Shown here one piece after another: positions 10,156 through 19,084 of a stretch of DNA of 64,000 nucleotides. The position numbers and the translations under genes are program-made. Numbering within the stretch: the stretch's first letter is position 1; every line of letters begins with the position of its first letter. The notes beneath the pieces were generated by a model that saw nothing but the letters and a program-made list of their open reading frames with translations, had not been told where the DNA came from and searched no databases. Source of the stretch: Mycolicibacterium sp. P9-64 (GTDB lineage Bacteria; Actinomycetota; Actinomycetes; Mycobacteriales; Mycobacteriaceae); the NCBI RefSeq assembly GCF_008329605.1, contig NZ_NPKO01000005.1, positions 62,001 to 126,000 of the forward strand, in the 5' to 3' direction.

Positions 10156-10976
10156 GAATTGAGCGCCTCATCGTCGACTTTGAGCTGCTGGCGTTCCTTG
10201 GTGCCGGCCAGCGGAGCTTCGGGTTGGAGTTCCATGTTCGCGATGAAGCCGCCGCGTGGTGTCTCGGCGACGAACGTGATGGCGCGCGCCAGATCCGAGG
10301 CGCGCAGGAAGTAGTCGTGGCGGGCCTGACCCCACTTGGCCCAGTCCTCCAGTGCGGGACCGATCAGCTCGGCGGGCAGGCTCCAGCCCATCGAGGTCTT
10401 GGTCGGGCCGGGGTGCACGATCGACGCGCGAACACCCGTGCCCTCCAACTCCATCTGAAAGTTGGTGACCATCGCGACCAGTGCGGCCTTGGCCGCTCCG
10501 TAGGCGCCCATGTGCGGGCGCTGCCGCAGCGCCACGTCGGAACCCACGAAGATCAAGTCACCGCGCTGGCGTTCCAGCATTCCGGGGAGTACCGCAGTGG
10601 CCAGTCGGTTGGCGCCGACCAGATGGATCTGCAGCTGCGAGTTGAAGTCGTCGGAGCTGATCTCGGCCAGCTTGCCGAAGTAGGTGTCACCGGCACCGGC
10701 GACGAGCACCTCGATCTCACCGAGCGCGTCGACGGCGTTGGCCACGAACGACTTCACCGAGTTGGGATCGGTGACGTCGAGGTGAAAGCCCACCGCCTCG
10801 CCGCCATCGGCGCGGATCTTGCCGACGAGGTCGTCGAGTTTCTCGACGCGGCGGGCGCCGAGGGCGACGGGAAAGCCGCGGGCGGCGAGTTCGATGGCCG
10901 TGGCCTCACCGATGCCGGCGGAGGCGCCCGCGACGATGGCGGGCCTGCGGTCGGGGAGCGGAGCGAAACGTGGCAT
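10152..10976 (-). CDS. SDR family oxidoreductase (Rv0765c type)
   Basis: 274-aa classical SDR. N-terminal cofactor motif GASAGIGEA; catalytic Ser in FVGSDVA; YGAAKAALV gives the Tyr-x-x-x-Lys; the Asn-Ala-Gly motif is degenerate (VAGAGD). Probably NADP-type because RR follows strand two (LGARRVEKL). It overlaps cyp51 by 4 bp and abuts cyp123 directly, matching Rv0765c. The context suggests oxidation or reduction of a hydroxy/keto group on the same (possibly sterol-like) substrate the two P450s act on. Specific substrate unknown. Confidence 0.93.
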
Positions 10977-12191
10977 CTATCGGGCCTTCACGGTGATGGG
11001 CAGGTGGGCGAAGCCGCGGACGCTGCTGGAGTGCACCCGGACCGAGTTGGCCTCGTCCACCTCGTAGCCGCGGACGCGCTTGAAGAACTCCGTCAGGGCC
11101 ACCTGTGCTTCCATCCTGGCCAGGTGGGCGCCCAGGCAGAAATGGGCGCCGCTTCCGAAACTGACCAGCTTGGAACCGATTTCGCGGTCGATCCGGTACT
11201 CGTCGGGGTTCTCGAACACCCGGTCGTCACGGTTCGCGGACCCCGGCAGGAGTAGCAGGACGTCCCCCTCGGGGATCGTGGTGTCGTACATCGTGATGTC
11301 GGCGGAGACGGCGCGAGCCAGGATCTGGCTGGACGTGTCGTAGCGCAACGTCTCCTCGACCCACGGTTTGACCAGCGAGTGGTCGTCGAAGACGGGGGCC
11401 AGCTGATCGGGATTCTTGAAGCCCCAATACGCCGCGTTGGCGAGCAGTTTGGTGGTGGTCTCGTTGCCCGCGACGACCATGAGGAAGAGGAACGCGATGA
11501 TCTCCTCGTCGGTCAGCTTGTCGCCGTCGATCTCGGCCTCGACCAGTGCCGAGGTGAGGTCGTCGGTGAGCTTCGCGCGCCGCGAGGAGACCATGTCGGC
11601 GTAGTAGACCATCAGGTCGGCCGAGGCCTGCATGGCTTCGGCTGGCACGTCCTTGACGCCGTCCTCGCGGTGCATCACACCGTCGGCGAGGGCGCGGATG
11701 CGGACCCGGTCGGACGCGGGCACCCCCATCAGTTCGGAGATCACGTCCATCGGCAGCTTGCCCGCGAAGTCGTCGACGAAATCGAAACGTATGTCGGATG
11801 TTCCAGCCTGCAGCGCCTCGTCCAGGTGCTGTACCGCAATTTCGGTGACGCGAGACTCGAGCTCGCGAATTCGCCTGGGGGTGAACCCCTTCGAGACCAG
11901 TGTCCGCAACCGAAGGTGCCCAGGGTCGTCGAGCGCCAGGAACGACATCACCCGGTGGGCGTGTTCGTTGCGGGAAATCGGGTCGAGCGAGACGCCGTGC
12001 TTGTTCGACAGGGAGGTGCTGTTGCGGAAACCCTGAACGACGTCCGCGTGCCGGGACAACGCCCAGAACTTCTGGTCCTCGTTGCGGTACAGGGGCGCCT
12101 CGTCGCGCAGACGCCGGTAGTAGGGGTAGGGGTCTTCGTGGAAGTCGTAGTCATACGGGTCCAGAAGGACGTCCGACATGCTTGCGGTCAT
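10977..12191 (-). CDS. cyp123: Cytochrome P450 CYP123
   Basis: 404-aa bacterial P450. Haem loop FGSGAHFCLGAHLARME, K-helix ETLR and I-helix VAGNETTTK are intact. It corresponds in position and sequence to M. tuberculosis Rv0766c (cyp123), whose substrate is unknown. The proximal ferredoxin downstream is the likely electron donor. ATG 12191 overlaps the TetR stop by 4 bp, so the regulator gene is first in the operon. An internal ATG five codons in (MSDVLLDP) is an alternative start. Confidence 0.93.
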   Translation of the reverse strand: MTASMSDVLLDPYDYDFHEDPYPYYRRLRDEAPLYRNEDQKFWALSRHADVVQGFRNSTSLSNKHGVSLDPISRNEHAHRVMSFLALDDPGHLRLRTLVSKGFTPRRIRELESRVTEIAVQHLDEALQAGTSDIRFDFVDDFAGKLPMDVISELMGVPASDRVRIRALADGVMHREDGVKDVPAEAMQASADLMVYYADMVSSRRAKLTDDLTSALVEAEIDGDKLTDEEIIAFLFLMVVAGNETTTKLLANAAYWGFKNPDQLAPVFDDHSLVKPWVEETLRYDTSSQILARAVSADITMYDTTIPEGDVLLLLPGSANRDDRVFENPDEYRIDREIGSKLVSFGSGAHFCLGAHLARMEAQVALTEFFKRVRGYEVDEANSVRVHSSSVRGFAHLPITVKAR

Positions 12192-12805
12192 GCGTGTTCT
12201 CCCAAGATGAGGCCGACCACGTAGCTCAGCCGATCGGCGATCTGGCGGTAGGTCAGTGCACCGCTGCCGGCGTTGACGAGCGCGCCGAAGTACGTCATCT
12301 CCAGGGCCGACACCACCCGCGGATCAGTGTCGGGTCCAGCTGCAGACTTGATCCTGCGGTGGATCTCCAGGCCGATGCGGTCGCGGACGCGGCGCACCGT
12401 CGGATCGTTGCCGCTCAGTAGGGCGGTGGTGCACGCGGCCGCCACTTCCGGCTCGTCGGCGACCACCAGCGCGAGGTTGCGCAGCGCCTTCTCGACACGA
12501 CTGGGCATGGGCTCGTTGACGTCGGTGTAGTACGGCACCTTGTTCATCAGGTCGAGGTAGATCTCGGCGATGAGGTGATTCTTGGACGAGAAGTACGTGT
12601 AGGCAGTGGCCGGTGCCACCTTCGCCCGGGCCGCCACCGCGCGCACCGTCAGGTCGGCGTACGAGGATTCCCGCAGCATCTCCATGCCCGCGGTGAGGAC
12701 CTTGCGGAAGGTCTCCTCCTGTCGTCGGTTGCGCGGCGGGTCGGCAGGTTCCGCCCCGGAAGACTCTGCGCCCTCCGTGAGGGCAGTCGCTGCATCGCTG
12801 GACAC
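12188..12805 (-). CDS. TetR family regulator heading the cyp123-cyp51 operon (Rv0767c type)
   Basis: 205 aa. The helix-turn-helix is at about residues 30-75: RNRRQEETFRKVLTAG, then YADLTVRAVAARAKVAPATAYTYFSSK; the C-terminal half is the ligand/dimerisation domain. GTG 12805. It is the promoter-proximal gene of the minus-strand P450 operon and faces the aldehyde dehydrogenase operon across about 200 bp containing two short inverted repeats. I infer that it controls itself and perhaps both divergent operons. Ligand unknown. Confidence 0.9.
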   Translation of the reverse strand: MSSDAATALTEGAESSGAEPADPPRNRRQEETFRKVLTAGMEMLRESSYADLTVRAVAARAKVAPATAYTYFSSKNHLIAEIYLDLMNKVPYYTDVNEPMPSRVEKALRNLALVVADEPEVAAACTTALLSGNDPTVRRVRDRIGLEIHRRIKSAAGPDTDPRVVSALEMTYFGALVNAGSGALTYRQIADRLSYVVGLILGEHA

Positions 12806-12859
12806 ATGTCCAAGTTATCCGACGATGGCGCGCCTAGGCAAGCATGTCGACAAAAATAG

Positions 12860-12872
12860 CCCATGACATGGG
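12860..12872. promoter_or_regulatory. Candidate TetR operator, inverted repeat CCCATG-A-CATGGG
   Basis: Perfect 6-bp arms with a 1-bp spacer, 55 bp upstream of the TetR start codon and 135 bp upstream of aldA. Size and symmetry suit a TetR dimer, but only one copy is visible. No binding evidence; assignment rests on position. Confidence 0.4.
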
Positions 12873-12956
12873 AGGACCTGAATATTCGCAGTCGGAAAGG
12901 CGGTGTACCCTTGCCACCTCACTGCGCCTGAGGTTATGGTTCGACTGAACACAGCC

Positions 12957-12968
12957 GGACAGTTGTCC
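12957..12968. promoter_or_regulatory. Second inverted repeat GGACA-GT-TGTCC upstream of aldA
   Basis: 5-bp perfect arms about 40 bp before the aldA start codon, in the same divergent region as the CCCATG repeat. It could be a regulator site over the aldA promoter. Short, so chance is possible. Confidence 0.3.
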
Positions 12969-13006
12969 AGGCTTCTCACACCGAAACTTGGCACACGGGA
13001 GATCCG

Positions 13007-14476
13007 ATGGCGCTACTGGGCGATCGCGAGAGTCGACTGCTCATCGACGGCAAATTGGTGGCGGGCAAGGGGGGCACCTTCACGACGGTCAACCCCGCCA
13101 CCGAGGAGGTGCTCGGCGTTGCGGCTGACGCGAGCATCGATGACATGGGCGAGGCGATCGGGGCGGCGCGCACGGCGTTCGACGACACCGAGTGGGCCAC
13201 CAACACCGAACTGCGGGTGCGCTGCATTCGGCAGTTGCAGCAGGCCATGCGCGACCACGCCGAGGAACTGCGGGAATTGACGATCGCCGAGGTCGGGGCG
13301 CCGCGCATGCTGACCGCGGGCGCGCACCTGGAAGGCCCGGTGGAGGATCTGAGCTTCGCCGCCGACACGGCGGAGACCTACTCGTGGCGCGTCGATCTCG
13401 GTCACGCGACGCCGCAGGGCATCCCCACCAATCGCACTCTGGCACGAGAGGCCGTCGGCGTCGTCGGGGCAATCACGCCGTGGAACTTCCCGCACCAGAT
13501 CAACCTCGCCAAGGTCGGACCCGCACTTGCTGCGGGAAACACCTTGGTGCTCAAGCCTGCTCCCGACACCCCATGGTGCGCGGCGGTGCTCGGCGAGCTG
13601 ATCGCCGAGCACACCGACTTCCCCGCGGGTGTCATCAACATCGTCACCTCGAGCGACCACGGGGTCGGTGCGCTGCTGTCGAAGGATCCGCGCGTCGACA
13701 TGGTGTCGTTCACCGGGTCGACGGTGACCGGTCGTGCCGTCATGACCGATGCCGCAGCGACCATCAAGAAGGTGTTCCTGGAGCTCGGCGGCAAGTCGGC
13801 GTTCTTGGTGCTCGACGACGCGGATCTCGCTGGTGCGTGCGCGATGTCGGCCTTCACCGCGGCCATGCACGCCGGACAAGGCTGCGCCATCACCACGCGC
13901 CTGGTGGTGCCGCGCGCCCGCTACGAGGAGGCCGTCGAGGCCGCCGCGGCGACCATGGGCTCGATCAAGCCGGGCGATCCTACGTCCAAGCGGACGGTCT
14001 GCGGCCCCGTCATCTCGGCGAGACAACGCGACCGCGTGCAGGGCTACCTCGACTTGGCGCTGGAGGAGGGCGGCAAGTTCGCCTGTGGCGGTGGACGACC
14101 CGCAGATCGCGATACCGGCTTCTTCATCGAACCCACCGTGATCTCCGGGCTGACCAACGATGCGCGGGTGGCCCGTGAGGAAATCTTCGGCCCGGTGTTG
14201 ACCGTCATCGCCCACGACGGAGACGACGACGCCGTGCGCATCGCCAACGACTCGCCCTACGGCTTGTCGGGCACGGTGTTCAGCGCGGACGACGACCGCG
14301 CCCAGGCAGTCGCGGCGCGGATGCGGGTCGGAACGGTCAACGTCAACGGCGGCGTCTGGTACTCCGCTGACGCGGCGTTCGGCGGCTACAAGCAGTCCGG
14401 CATCGGCCGGGAGATGGGCATACCCGGTTTCGAGGAGTACCTCGAGACCAAACTCATTGCCACGGCAGCGAATTAA
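13007..14476 (+). CDS. aldA: NAD(P)-dependent aldehyde dehydrogenase AldA
   Basis: 489-aa aldehyde dehydrogenase superfamily enzyme converting an aldehyde to the acid. The oxyanion Asn is in ITPWNFPHQ, the general-base Glu in LELGGKSA (near 260) and the nucleophile Cys in GQGCAITTR (near 294); the C-terminal GGYKQSGIGREMG is typical. GGGAG precedes ATG 13007 with a short spacer. First gene of a plus-strand operon matching Rv0768-Rv0771. Divergent from the P450/alcohol-dehydrogenase run, so aldehydes from AdhB are plausible substrates (inference). Confidence 0.95.
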   Translation: MALLGDRESRLLIDGKLVAGKGGTFTTVNPATEEVLGVAADASIDDMGEAIGAARTAFDDTEWATNTELRVRCIRQLQQAMRDHAEELRELTIAEVGAPRMLTAGAHLEGPVEDLSFAADTAETYSWRVDLGHATPQGIPTNRTLAREAVGVVGAITPWNFPHQINLAKVGPALAAGNTLVLKPAPDTPWCAAVLGELIAEHTDFPAGVINIVTSSDHGVGALLSKDPRVDMVSFTGSTVTGRAVMTDAAATIKKVFLELGGKSAFLVLDDADLAGACAMSAFTAAMHAGQGCAITTRLVVPRARYEEAVEAAAATMGSIKPGDPTSKRTVCGPVISARQRDRVQGYLDLALEEGGKFACGGGRPADRDTGFFIEPTVISGLTNDARVAREEIFGPVLTVIAHDGDDDAVRIANDSPYGLSGTVFSADDDRAQAVAARMRVGTVNVNGGVWYSADAAFGGYKQSGIGREMGIPGFEEYLETKLIATAAN

Positions 14477-14495
14477 GGAACGAGGACGCAACACA

Positions 14496-15257
14496 ATGGG
14501 ACTGTACGGAGATCAGTTCAAGGACAAGGTGGCGATCGTCACCGGCTCCGGTGGTGGCATCGGCCAGGCATATGCCGAGGCGCTGGCCCGCGAGGGCGCG
14601 GCCGTCGTCGTCGCCGACATCAACGTCGAGGGCGCTCAGAAGGTCGCCGACGGCATCTTGGGCGAAGGCGGCAACGCGCTGGCCCTGCGGGTCGACGTAT
14701 CGGACCCCGACTCGGCGAAGGAGATGGCCGCTCAGACACTTTCGGAGTTCGGCGGCATCGACTACCTGGTCAACAACGCCGCGATCTTCGGCGGGATGAA
14801 GCTCGACTTCCTCGTCTCCGTCGACTGGGAGTACTACAAGAAGTTCATGAGCGTGAACATGGACGGCGCGCTCCTGTGTACGCGGGCGGTCTACCGCAAG
14901 ATGGCCAAGCGCGGCGGCGGGGCGATCATCAACCAGTCGTCGACCGCGGCGTGGATGTACTCCAACTTCTACGGGCTGGCCAAGGTCGGCATCAACGGCC
15001 TGACCCAGCAGCTCGCAACGGAGTTGGGCGGCCAGAACATCCGCATCAATGCGATCGCGCCTGGGCCCATCGACACCGAGGCCAACCGGACCACGACGCC
15101 GCAGGAGATGGTCGCCGACATCGTCAAGGGCATCCCGCTCTCGCGGATGGGTGAACCGGAGGATCTGATCGGTATGTGCCTGTTCCTGTTGTCGGATCAG
15201 GCCAAGTGGATCACCGGCCAGATCTTCAACGTCGACGGTGGACAGATCTTCCGATGA
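14496..15257 (+). CDS. SDR family oxidoreductase (Rv0769 type)
   Basis: 253-aa classical SDR: GSGGGIGQAYA cofactor loop, NNAAIFGG, catalytic Ser in INQSSTAAW, and YGLAK (Tyr-x-x-x-Lys). The aspartate ending strand two (VVADINVEGA) points to NAD. Start ATG 14496 is preferred over an in-frame ATG at 14457 that lies inside aldA; AAGGAACGAGG is upstream. Its TGA stop is part of an ATGA that opens a MIRU-like micro-ORF leading to the next gene. Cognate of Rv0769. Confidence 0.93.
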   Translation: MGLYGDQFKDKVAIVTGSGGGIGQAYAEALAREGAAVVVADINVEGAQKVADGILGEGGNALALRVDVSDPDSAKEMAAQTLSEFGGIDYLVNNAAIFGGMKLDFLVSVDWEYYKKFMSVNMDGALLCTRAVYRKMAKRGGGAIINQSSTAAWMYSNFYGLAKVGINGLTQQLATELGGQNIRINAIAPGPIDTEANRTTTPQEMVADIVKGIPLSRMGEPEDLIGMCLFLLSDQAKWITGQIFNVDGGQIFR

Positions 15258-15292
15258 GCGCTTGCGCGAAGAGCAGGCAGCTGAGCTCATGA
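15254..15292 (+). repeat. Single MIRU-like micro-ORF joining two genes by ATGA overlaps
   Basis: Shares the core ATGAGCGCT.GCGCGAAGAGCA with the phoP-phoR array. It starts in the ATGA that contains the SDR stop (15255-15257) and ends in the ATGA that contains the next start (15289). It reads MSACAKSRQLSS then stop. A ribosome could thus terminate and reinitiate twice across the junction. Confidence 0.8.
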
Positions 15293-16149
15293 GTGCCATC
15301 AAGGTCGGTTACATCGGTCTCGGCAACCAGGGCAAGCCCATGGCGAGGCGCCTCGTCGACTGGCCGGGTGGGTTGATCGTCTTCGACGTGAGGCCCGAGA
15401 CTGCGAAGTCGTTCGCCGAACGAGGGGTTGCCGTCGCCGATTCCGTCGCAGACGTGGCCGAAGCGGACGTCATCAGCGTCACGGTGCTCACCGACCACCA
15501 GGTTCGTGACGTCGTTGCGCAGCTCGCCGAGCACGCCAAGCCGGGCACCGTCATCGCACTTCATTCCACCATTGAGCCGGGCACCGCAGGCGAGTTGGCC
15601 GAGATCCTGCGCCCGAAGGGGATCCACATCGTCGATGCCCCCGTCAGTGGCGGCGCCGGGGCGGCCAAGAACGGCGAGTTGGCTGTCATGGTCGGCGCTG
15701 ACGAAGAGGCTTTCGCGAAGGTGGAGCCGGTGTTCAAGCAGTGGGCCTCGCTGGTCGTGCGAGCCGGCGAACCCGGTGCAGGCACCCGAATGAAGTTGGC
15801 GCGGAACATGCTGACGTACATTGGATTCGCGGCGGCATGCGAGGCGCAGAAGCTCGCAGAAGCGGCGGGTATCGACCTGCTGGATCTCGGCAAGGTGGTC
15901 CGGCACAGCGACGCCCAAAGCGGCGGTCCCGGGGCGATCATGCACCGCGAGGACACCAAGCCGCTCGCCCCTGACCACTTCCTGCACGACATGTTCGTCC
16001 ACACCCTCTCGCTTGCGGAGAAGGACCTCGGCCTGGCCCTCGCGCTCGGCGAGGCGAACGGGCTCGACCTTCCGCTCGCCGAGGTGGCGCGCGCGAATCT
16101 GGCCACCGGACTTGGTGTGCCATATACGACTTCAACGGCGAGCGAGTGA
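15289..16149 (+). CDS. 3-hydroxyisobutyrate/6-phosphogluconate dehydrogenase-like oxidoreductase (Rv0770 type)
   Basis: 286-aa beta-hydroxyacid dehydrogenase. N-terminal Rossmann loop GLGNQGKPMA; substrate loop DAPVSGGAGAAKNG; catalytic Lys in TRMKLARNM (about 170); all-helical C-terminal dimerisation domain. ATG 15289 is fixed by the ATGA junction with the MIRU-like micro-ORF; an in-frame ATG at 15238 would overlap the SDR. Likely oxidises a beta-hydroxy acid with NAD(P). Same operon as AldA and the SDR, suggesting a stepwise degradation route. Confidence 0.92.
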   Translation: MSAIKVGYIGLGNQGKPMARRLVDWPGGLIVFDVRPETAKSFAERGVAVADSVADVAEADVISVTVLTDHQVRDVVAQLAEHAKPGTVIALHSTIEPGTAGELAEILRPKGIHIVDAPVSGGAGAAKNGELAVMVGADEEAFAKVEPVFKQWASLVVRAGEPGAGTRMKLARNMLTYIGFAAACEAQKLAEAAGIDLLDLGKVVRHSDAQSGGPGAIMHREDTKPLAPDHFLHDMFVHTLSLAEKDLGLALALGEANGLDLPLAEVARANLATGLGVPYTTSTASE

Positions 16150-16178
16150 CGCCCCCGCACGCGAGGAGGAAAGAATAG

Positions 16179-16610
16179 ATGGACGAACAGCGCCGCAAGG
16201 GCCTCGACAAGATGAACGAGGTCTACGCGTGGGAGATGCCGAACATCGAAGGCGATGACTTCTTCGCACTCACCGTCGACCACCTCTTCGGCAACATCTG
16301 GACCAGGCCGGGACTTTCCATGCGCGACAAGCGGTTGATGACGCTGTCGGTCGTGACCGCGCTTGGTCTGCAGGACCTCGCCGAGGTACAGGTCAACGCT
16401 GCGTTGGAGAACGACGAGCTGACCGAGGCGGAACTCAAGGAGATGGCGATCTTCCTCACCCAGTACGTCGGCTTCCCGCTGGCGTCTGGGCTCAATGGGG
16501 TGGTGAGTCGCGTGTCGGGCAAGCGCAAGAAGAAGGGCGACACAGTCGACAAGAAGGCGAACGTCAACGCGGCCGTCAAGATGAGCACGGGACGCACCCT
16601 CGATGAATAG
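16179..16610 (+). CDS. Carboxymuconolactone decarboxylase-family protein (Rv0771 type)
   Basis: 143-aa alpha-helical AhpD/CMD-fold protein. RPGLSMRDKRLMTLSV is the characteristic entry helix and LKEMAIFLTQYVGFP the second; no CxxC is present, so it is not an AhpD-type peroxidase but resembles gamma-carboxymuconolactone decarboxylases. Basic tail (KRKKKGD). RBS GAGGAGGAAAG precedes ATG 16179. Fourth gene of the AldA operon; it overlaps the next gene by 8 bp. True reaction unknown. Confidence 0.88.
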   Translation: MDEQRRKGLDKMNEVYAWEMPNIEGDDFFALTVDHLFGNIWTRPGLSMRDKRLMTLSVVTALGLQDLAEVQVNAALENDELTEAELKEMAIFLTQYVGFPLASGLNGVVSRVSGKRKKKGDTVDKKANVNAAVKMSTGRTLDE

Positions 16611-17829
16611 CAGGTACGCCGCGCTCTCGCGCCGCGAACTCGCCACGCTGGTACCCGAACTGCTGCTGATCGGGCAGCTCATCGACCGGTCCGGGATGGC
16701 GCATTGCATCAGCGCGTGGGGCCGTGACGAAATGTTGCAGATCGCCATCGAGGAGTGGGCGGCCTCGAGCCCGCTGTACACCAAGCGGATGCAGAAGGCG
16801 CTCAACTACGAGGGCATCGACATCTTCACCCTGTTCAAGGGTCTGCAGATCGACATCGGCGCCCCGCCGCAATTCATGGACTTCCGCTACACCGTGCACG
16901 ACCGTTGGCACGGAGAGTTTCACCTCGACCACTGTGGCGCACTGCTCGACGTCGAACCGATGGGCGATGACTACGTCCACGGCATGTGCCACGACATCGA
17001 GGACCCGACGTTCGATGCCACTGCGCTGGCCACCAACCGCAAGGCGCAGGTGCGCCCGATCCATCGGCCGCCACGGGTACCGTCCGGGCGAACCCCGCAC
17101 TGCGCATGGACGGTGATCATCGACGAGTCCTACCCGGATGTGCCGTTCATCCCGGCGATGGACATCGTTGCGGCGACCCATGCGCACGCGTGCGAACTGG
17201 ATCCGATAGATCCGAATGATGAAGGGATGGCCGATTATTCTGGCGAATTGTTGGCCGACGTCGACTTCGGTGCGTTCTCGCACTCGGCGCTGGTCCGCAT
17301 CGCCGACGAGGTCTGCCTTCAGATGCACCTGCTGGTGAAGTCGTTTACGATCGCGGTCGAGGCCAGGGCGAAGGACGATGCGGCGCTTGCGCGATCGGTC
17401 CGCACCAAGCAGCTGATCGGCATCGCCGGTGTAGCCGCCGAGCGGATTCACAAGGCGCTCAACCTTCCCGGAGGCGTCCAGGGTGCGCTGCGCGTGCTCG
17501 AGCTGCATCCGCTACTGAACCCGGCGGCCTATGTATCAGCCGACGTCGAACCGAACTTCGTCCACGTGCGACACTCGCCCGCCCATCAGGACGATTCCTG
17601 GATCTCGTTGGTGTCGCCAGTCTCCGACAAGCCACTGCAGGCCATCGCCGCAGCCGTCGACCCGTACCTGCGCGCCGAGGTGTCCGGCACTGCGTCCGAC
17701 TGGACGGTGCGGATGGTCGAGACCGACACCCCGGCAAGGGAGCTCGGCGAGGTTGCCGTGACCAAGTTCAGCGGTGGCGCATCGTGGGTCTTCGAAGAGC
17801 GAAAGTCGTTGCCGCTGACCGTCGTATAG
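16603..17829 (+). CDS. Conserved mycobacterial protein of unknown function, 408 aa
   Basis: I do not recognise a confident family. It is soluble, His/Asp-rich in the middle (FHLDHCGALLDVEP, VHGMCHDIEDPTFD), with HRPPR and a predicted helical C-terminal half (SALVRIADEVCLQMHLLVKSF). The conserved-looking C/H/D cluster around residues 105-140 could be an active or metal site, faintly reminiscent of L-2-amino-thiazoline-4-carboxylate hydrolase-like proteins, but I would not assign that. It overlaps the CMD-like gene by 8 bp, so belongs to the AldA operon. Its end overlaps the convergent MFS gene by 62 bp. Confidence 0.75.
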   Translation: MNSRYAALSRRELATLVPELLLIGQLIDRSGMAHCISAWGRDEMLQIAIEEWAASSPLYTKRMQKALNYEGIDIFTLFKGLQIDIGAPPQFMDFRYTVHDRWHGEFHLDHCGALLDVEPMGDDYVHGMCHDIEDPTFDATALATNRKAQVRPIHRPPRVPSGRTPHCAWTVIIDESYPDVPFIPAMDIVAATHAHACELDPIDPNDEGMADYSGELLADVDFGAFSHSALVRIADEVCLQMHLLVKSFTIAVEARAKDDAALARSVRTKQLIGIAGVAAERIHKALNLPGGVQGALRVLELHPLLNPAAYVSADVEPNFVHVRHSPAHQDDSWISLVSPVSDKPLQAIAAAVDPYLRAEVSGTASDWTVRMVETDTPARELGEVAVTKFSGGASWVFEERKSLPLTVV

Positions 17830-19018
17830 CCAAGCGGTCCACGGCCCAGACGATGAGGGCGGCGACGGCGAACGCAGCTCCGACGATGCTTGCCTCGGTC
17901 CACCCGCCGTGGGCGTAGGCGACGGTGGCCGCGATGGCCCCGGCGCCCGTGCCGATCGAGTAGTAGACCATGTAACCACCGATGAGGCGGGTGGTCGCCG
18001 CGGGGTCGGACTCCACGATGAGATGTTGGTTGATCACGTGAATGGCCTCGCCTGCGAAGTCGAGGACGACGAGACCGATCGCCAGAAGCAGCAGGGAGCT
18101 TGGGGTGTGGGCGATCGCCACCCACGACAGCAGGAACGCGATCAACATGGCGCCGGTGGCGATCTCGGCGCGACCCCTGTCGGCCCACCGGCCCGCGCCC
18201 GACGCGCCCAGTGCGCCTGCGGCCCCGACGATGCCGAATAGCCCGATCTGTGCCGTCGTCAGATGCCACGGAGTGGTGGCCAGCGGCAGCGCCATCGACC
18301 CCCATGCCGCGCCGAAGCTCGCGAACATCAGTCCGCCGATGAGGCTGCGCACGCGGAAGGTCCTGTCGCGCATGGTCAGCGTGAGGACCGACGTGATCGA
18401 TTCGCGGTACGGCACGGTCTCCTTGGCGATGGTGTCGCGGGGGAGTACGAGCGACAGCCAGGCGGCGACGCCGAGCATGACCGCCGCAGCGACGGCGAAG
18501 ACCGCACGCCAGCCCCAGAGGTCGGCGATGAACCCGGAGACCGTGCGCGCCAGCAGGATGCCGAGGACCACGCCACTGGTCACGACGCCGACGGTGCGTC
18601 CACGCCTGCCTGGTGGACTGGCTGCCGCAGCGAACGCAGTGATCACTTGAACCACCGTCGATGCCGCGCCGAAGAACGCGGAGAAGGCGAGGAACGTCCA
18701 CGCCGACGGCGCCGCGGCTGCGCCGAGGAGTCCGACTGCGGTGAGGGCCAGTTGGGCGAGGATGATGCGGCGCCGGTCGAACCGGTCACCCAGCGGCACC
18801 ACCATCACCAGGCCGGCGAGGTAGCCACCCTGCGTCGCGGTCGTCACCCAGCCGAGGGCGGCAGCCGACATGTGCAAATCCGACCCGAGATCACCGAGCA
18901 GCGGTTGCGCGTAGTAGACGTTGGCCACCGCGGCGCCACTGACGAACGCCAGCAGCAGCGCCATCGGCGAACTGATGGTCTGAGGCGCCCGGCTGGCGAT
19001 GTCGGCCGTGCTCGTCAT
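17768..19018 (-). CDS. MFS transporter (drug/metabolite exporter type)
   Basis: 416-aa major facilitator superfamily protein with 12 predicted helices; the loop 2-3 motif A is GDRFDRRR and a related RWADRGR sits in the second half. The N-terminal NVYYAQPLLGDL is typical of the YdhP/AraJ-like arabinose-efflux subgroup. It is transcribed divergently from an HxlR-type regulator 112 bp away, with a 21-bp operator-like palindrome between them, so probably an inducible exporter. Substrate unknown. The 3' end overlaps the preceding convergent gene by 62 bp. Confidence 0.92.
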   Translation of the reverse strand: MTSTADIASRAPQTISSPMALLLAFVSGAAVANVYYAQPLLGDLGSDLHMSAAALGWVTTATQGGYLAGLVMVVPLGDRFDRRRIILAQLALTAVGLLGAAAAPSAWTFLAFSAFFGAASTVVQVITAFAAAASPPGRRGRTVGVVTSGVVLGILLARTVSGFIADLWGWRAVFAVAAAVMLGVAAWLSLVLPRDTIAKETVPYRESITSVLTLTMRDRTFRVRSLIGGLMFASFGAAWGSMALPLATTPWHLTTAQIGLFGIVGAAGALGASGAGRWADRGRAEIATGAMLIAFLLSWVAIAHTPSSLLLLAIGLVVLDFAGEAIHVINQHLIVESDPAATTRLIGGYMVYYSIGTGAGAIAATVAYAHGGWTEASIVGAAFAVAALIVWAVDRLAIRRSAATTFALRRPTMRHR

Positions 19019-19084
19019 CTGATCGGCTCGTTTCCGTGGATGTCCGGCAAAGTGGTACTAGATTGAAACCAGACCTTAGGCGTA

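Noticed and set aside
10950..10975. GGAGCGGAGCGAAACGTGG as a further copy of the dispersed 20-bp motif
   Set aside because: Similarity is partial and the sequence encodes the normal SDR N-terminus (MPRFAPLPDRRP), so it is probably chance.
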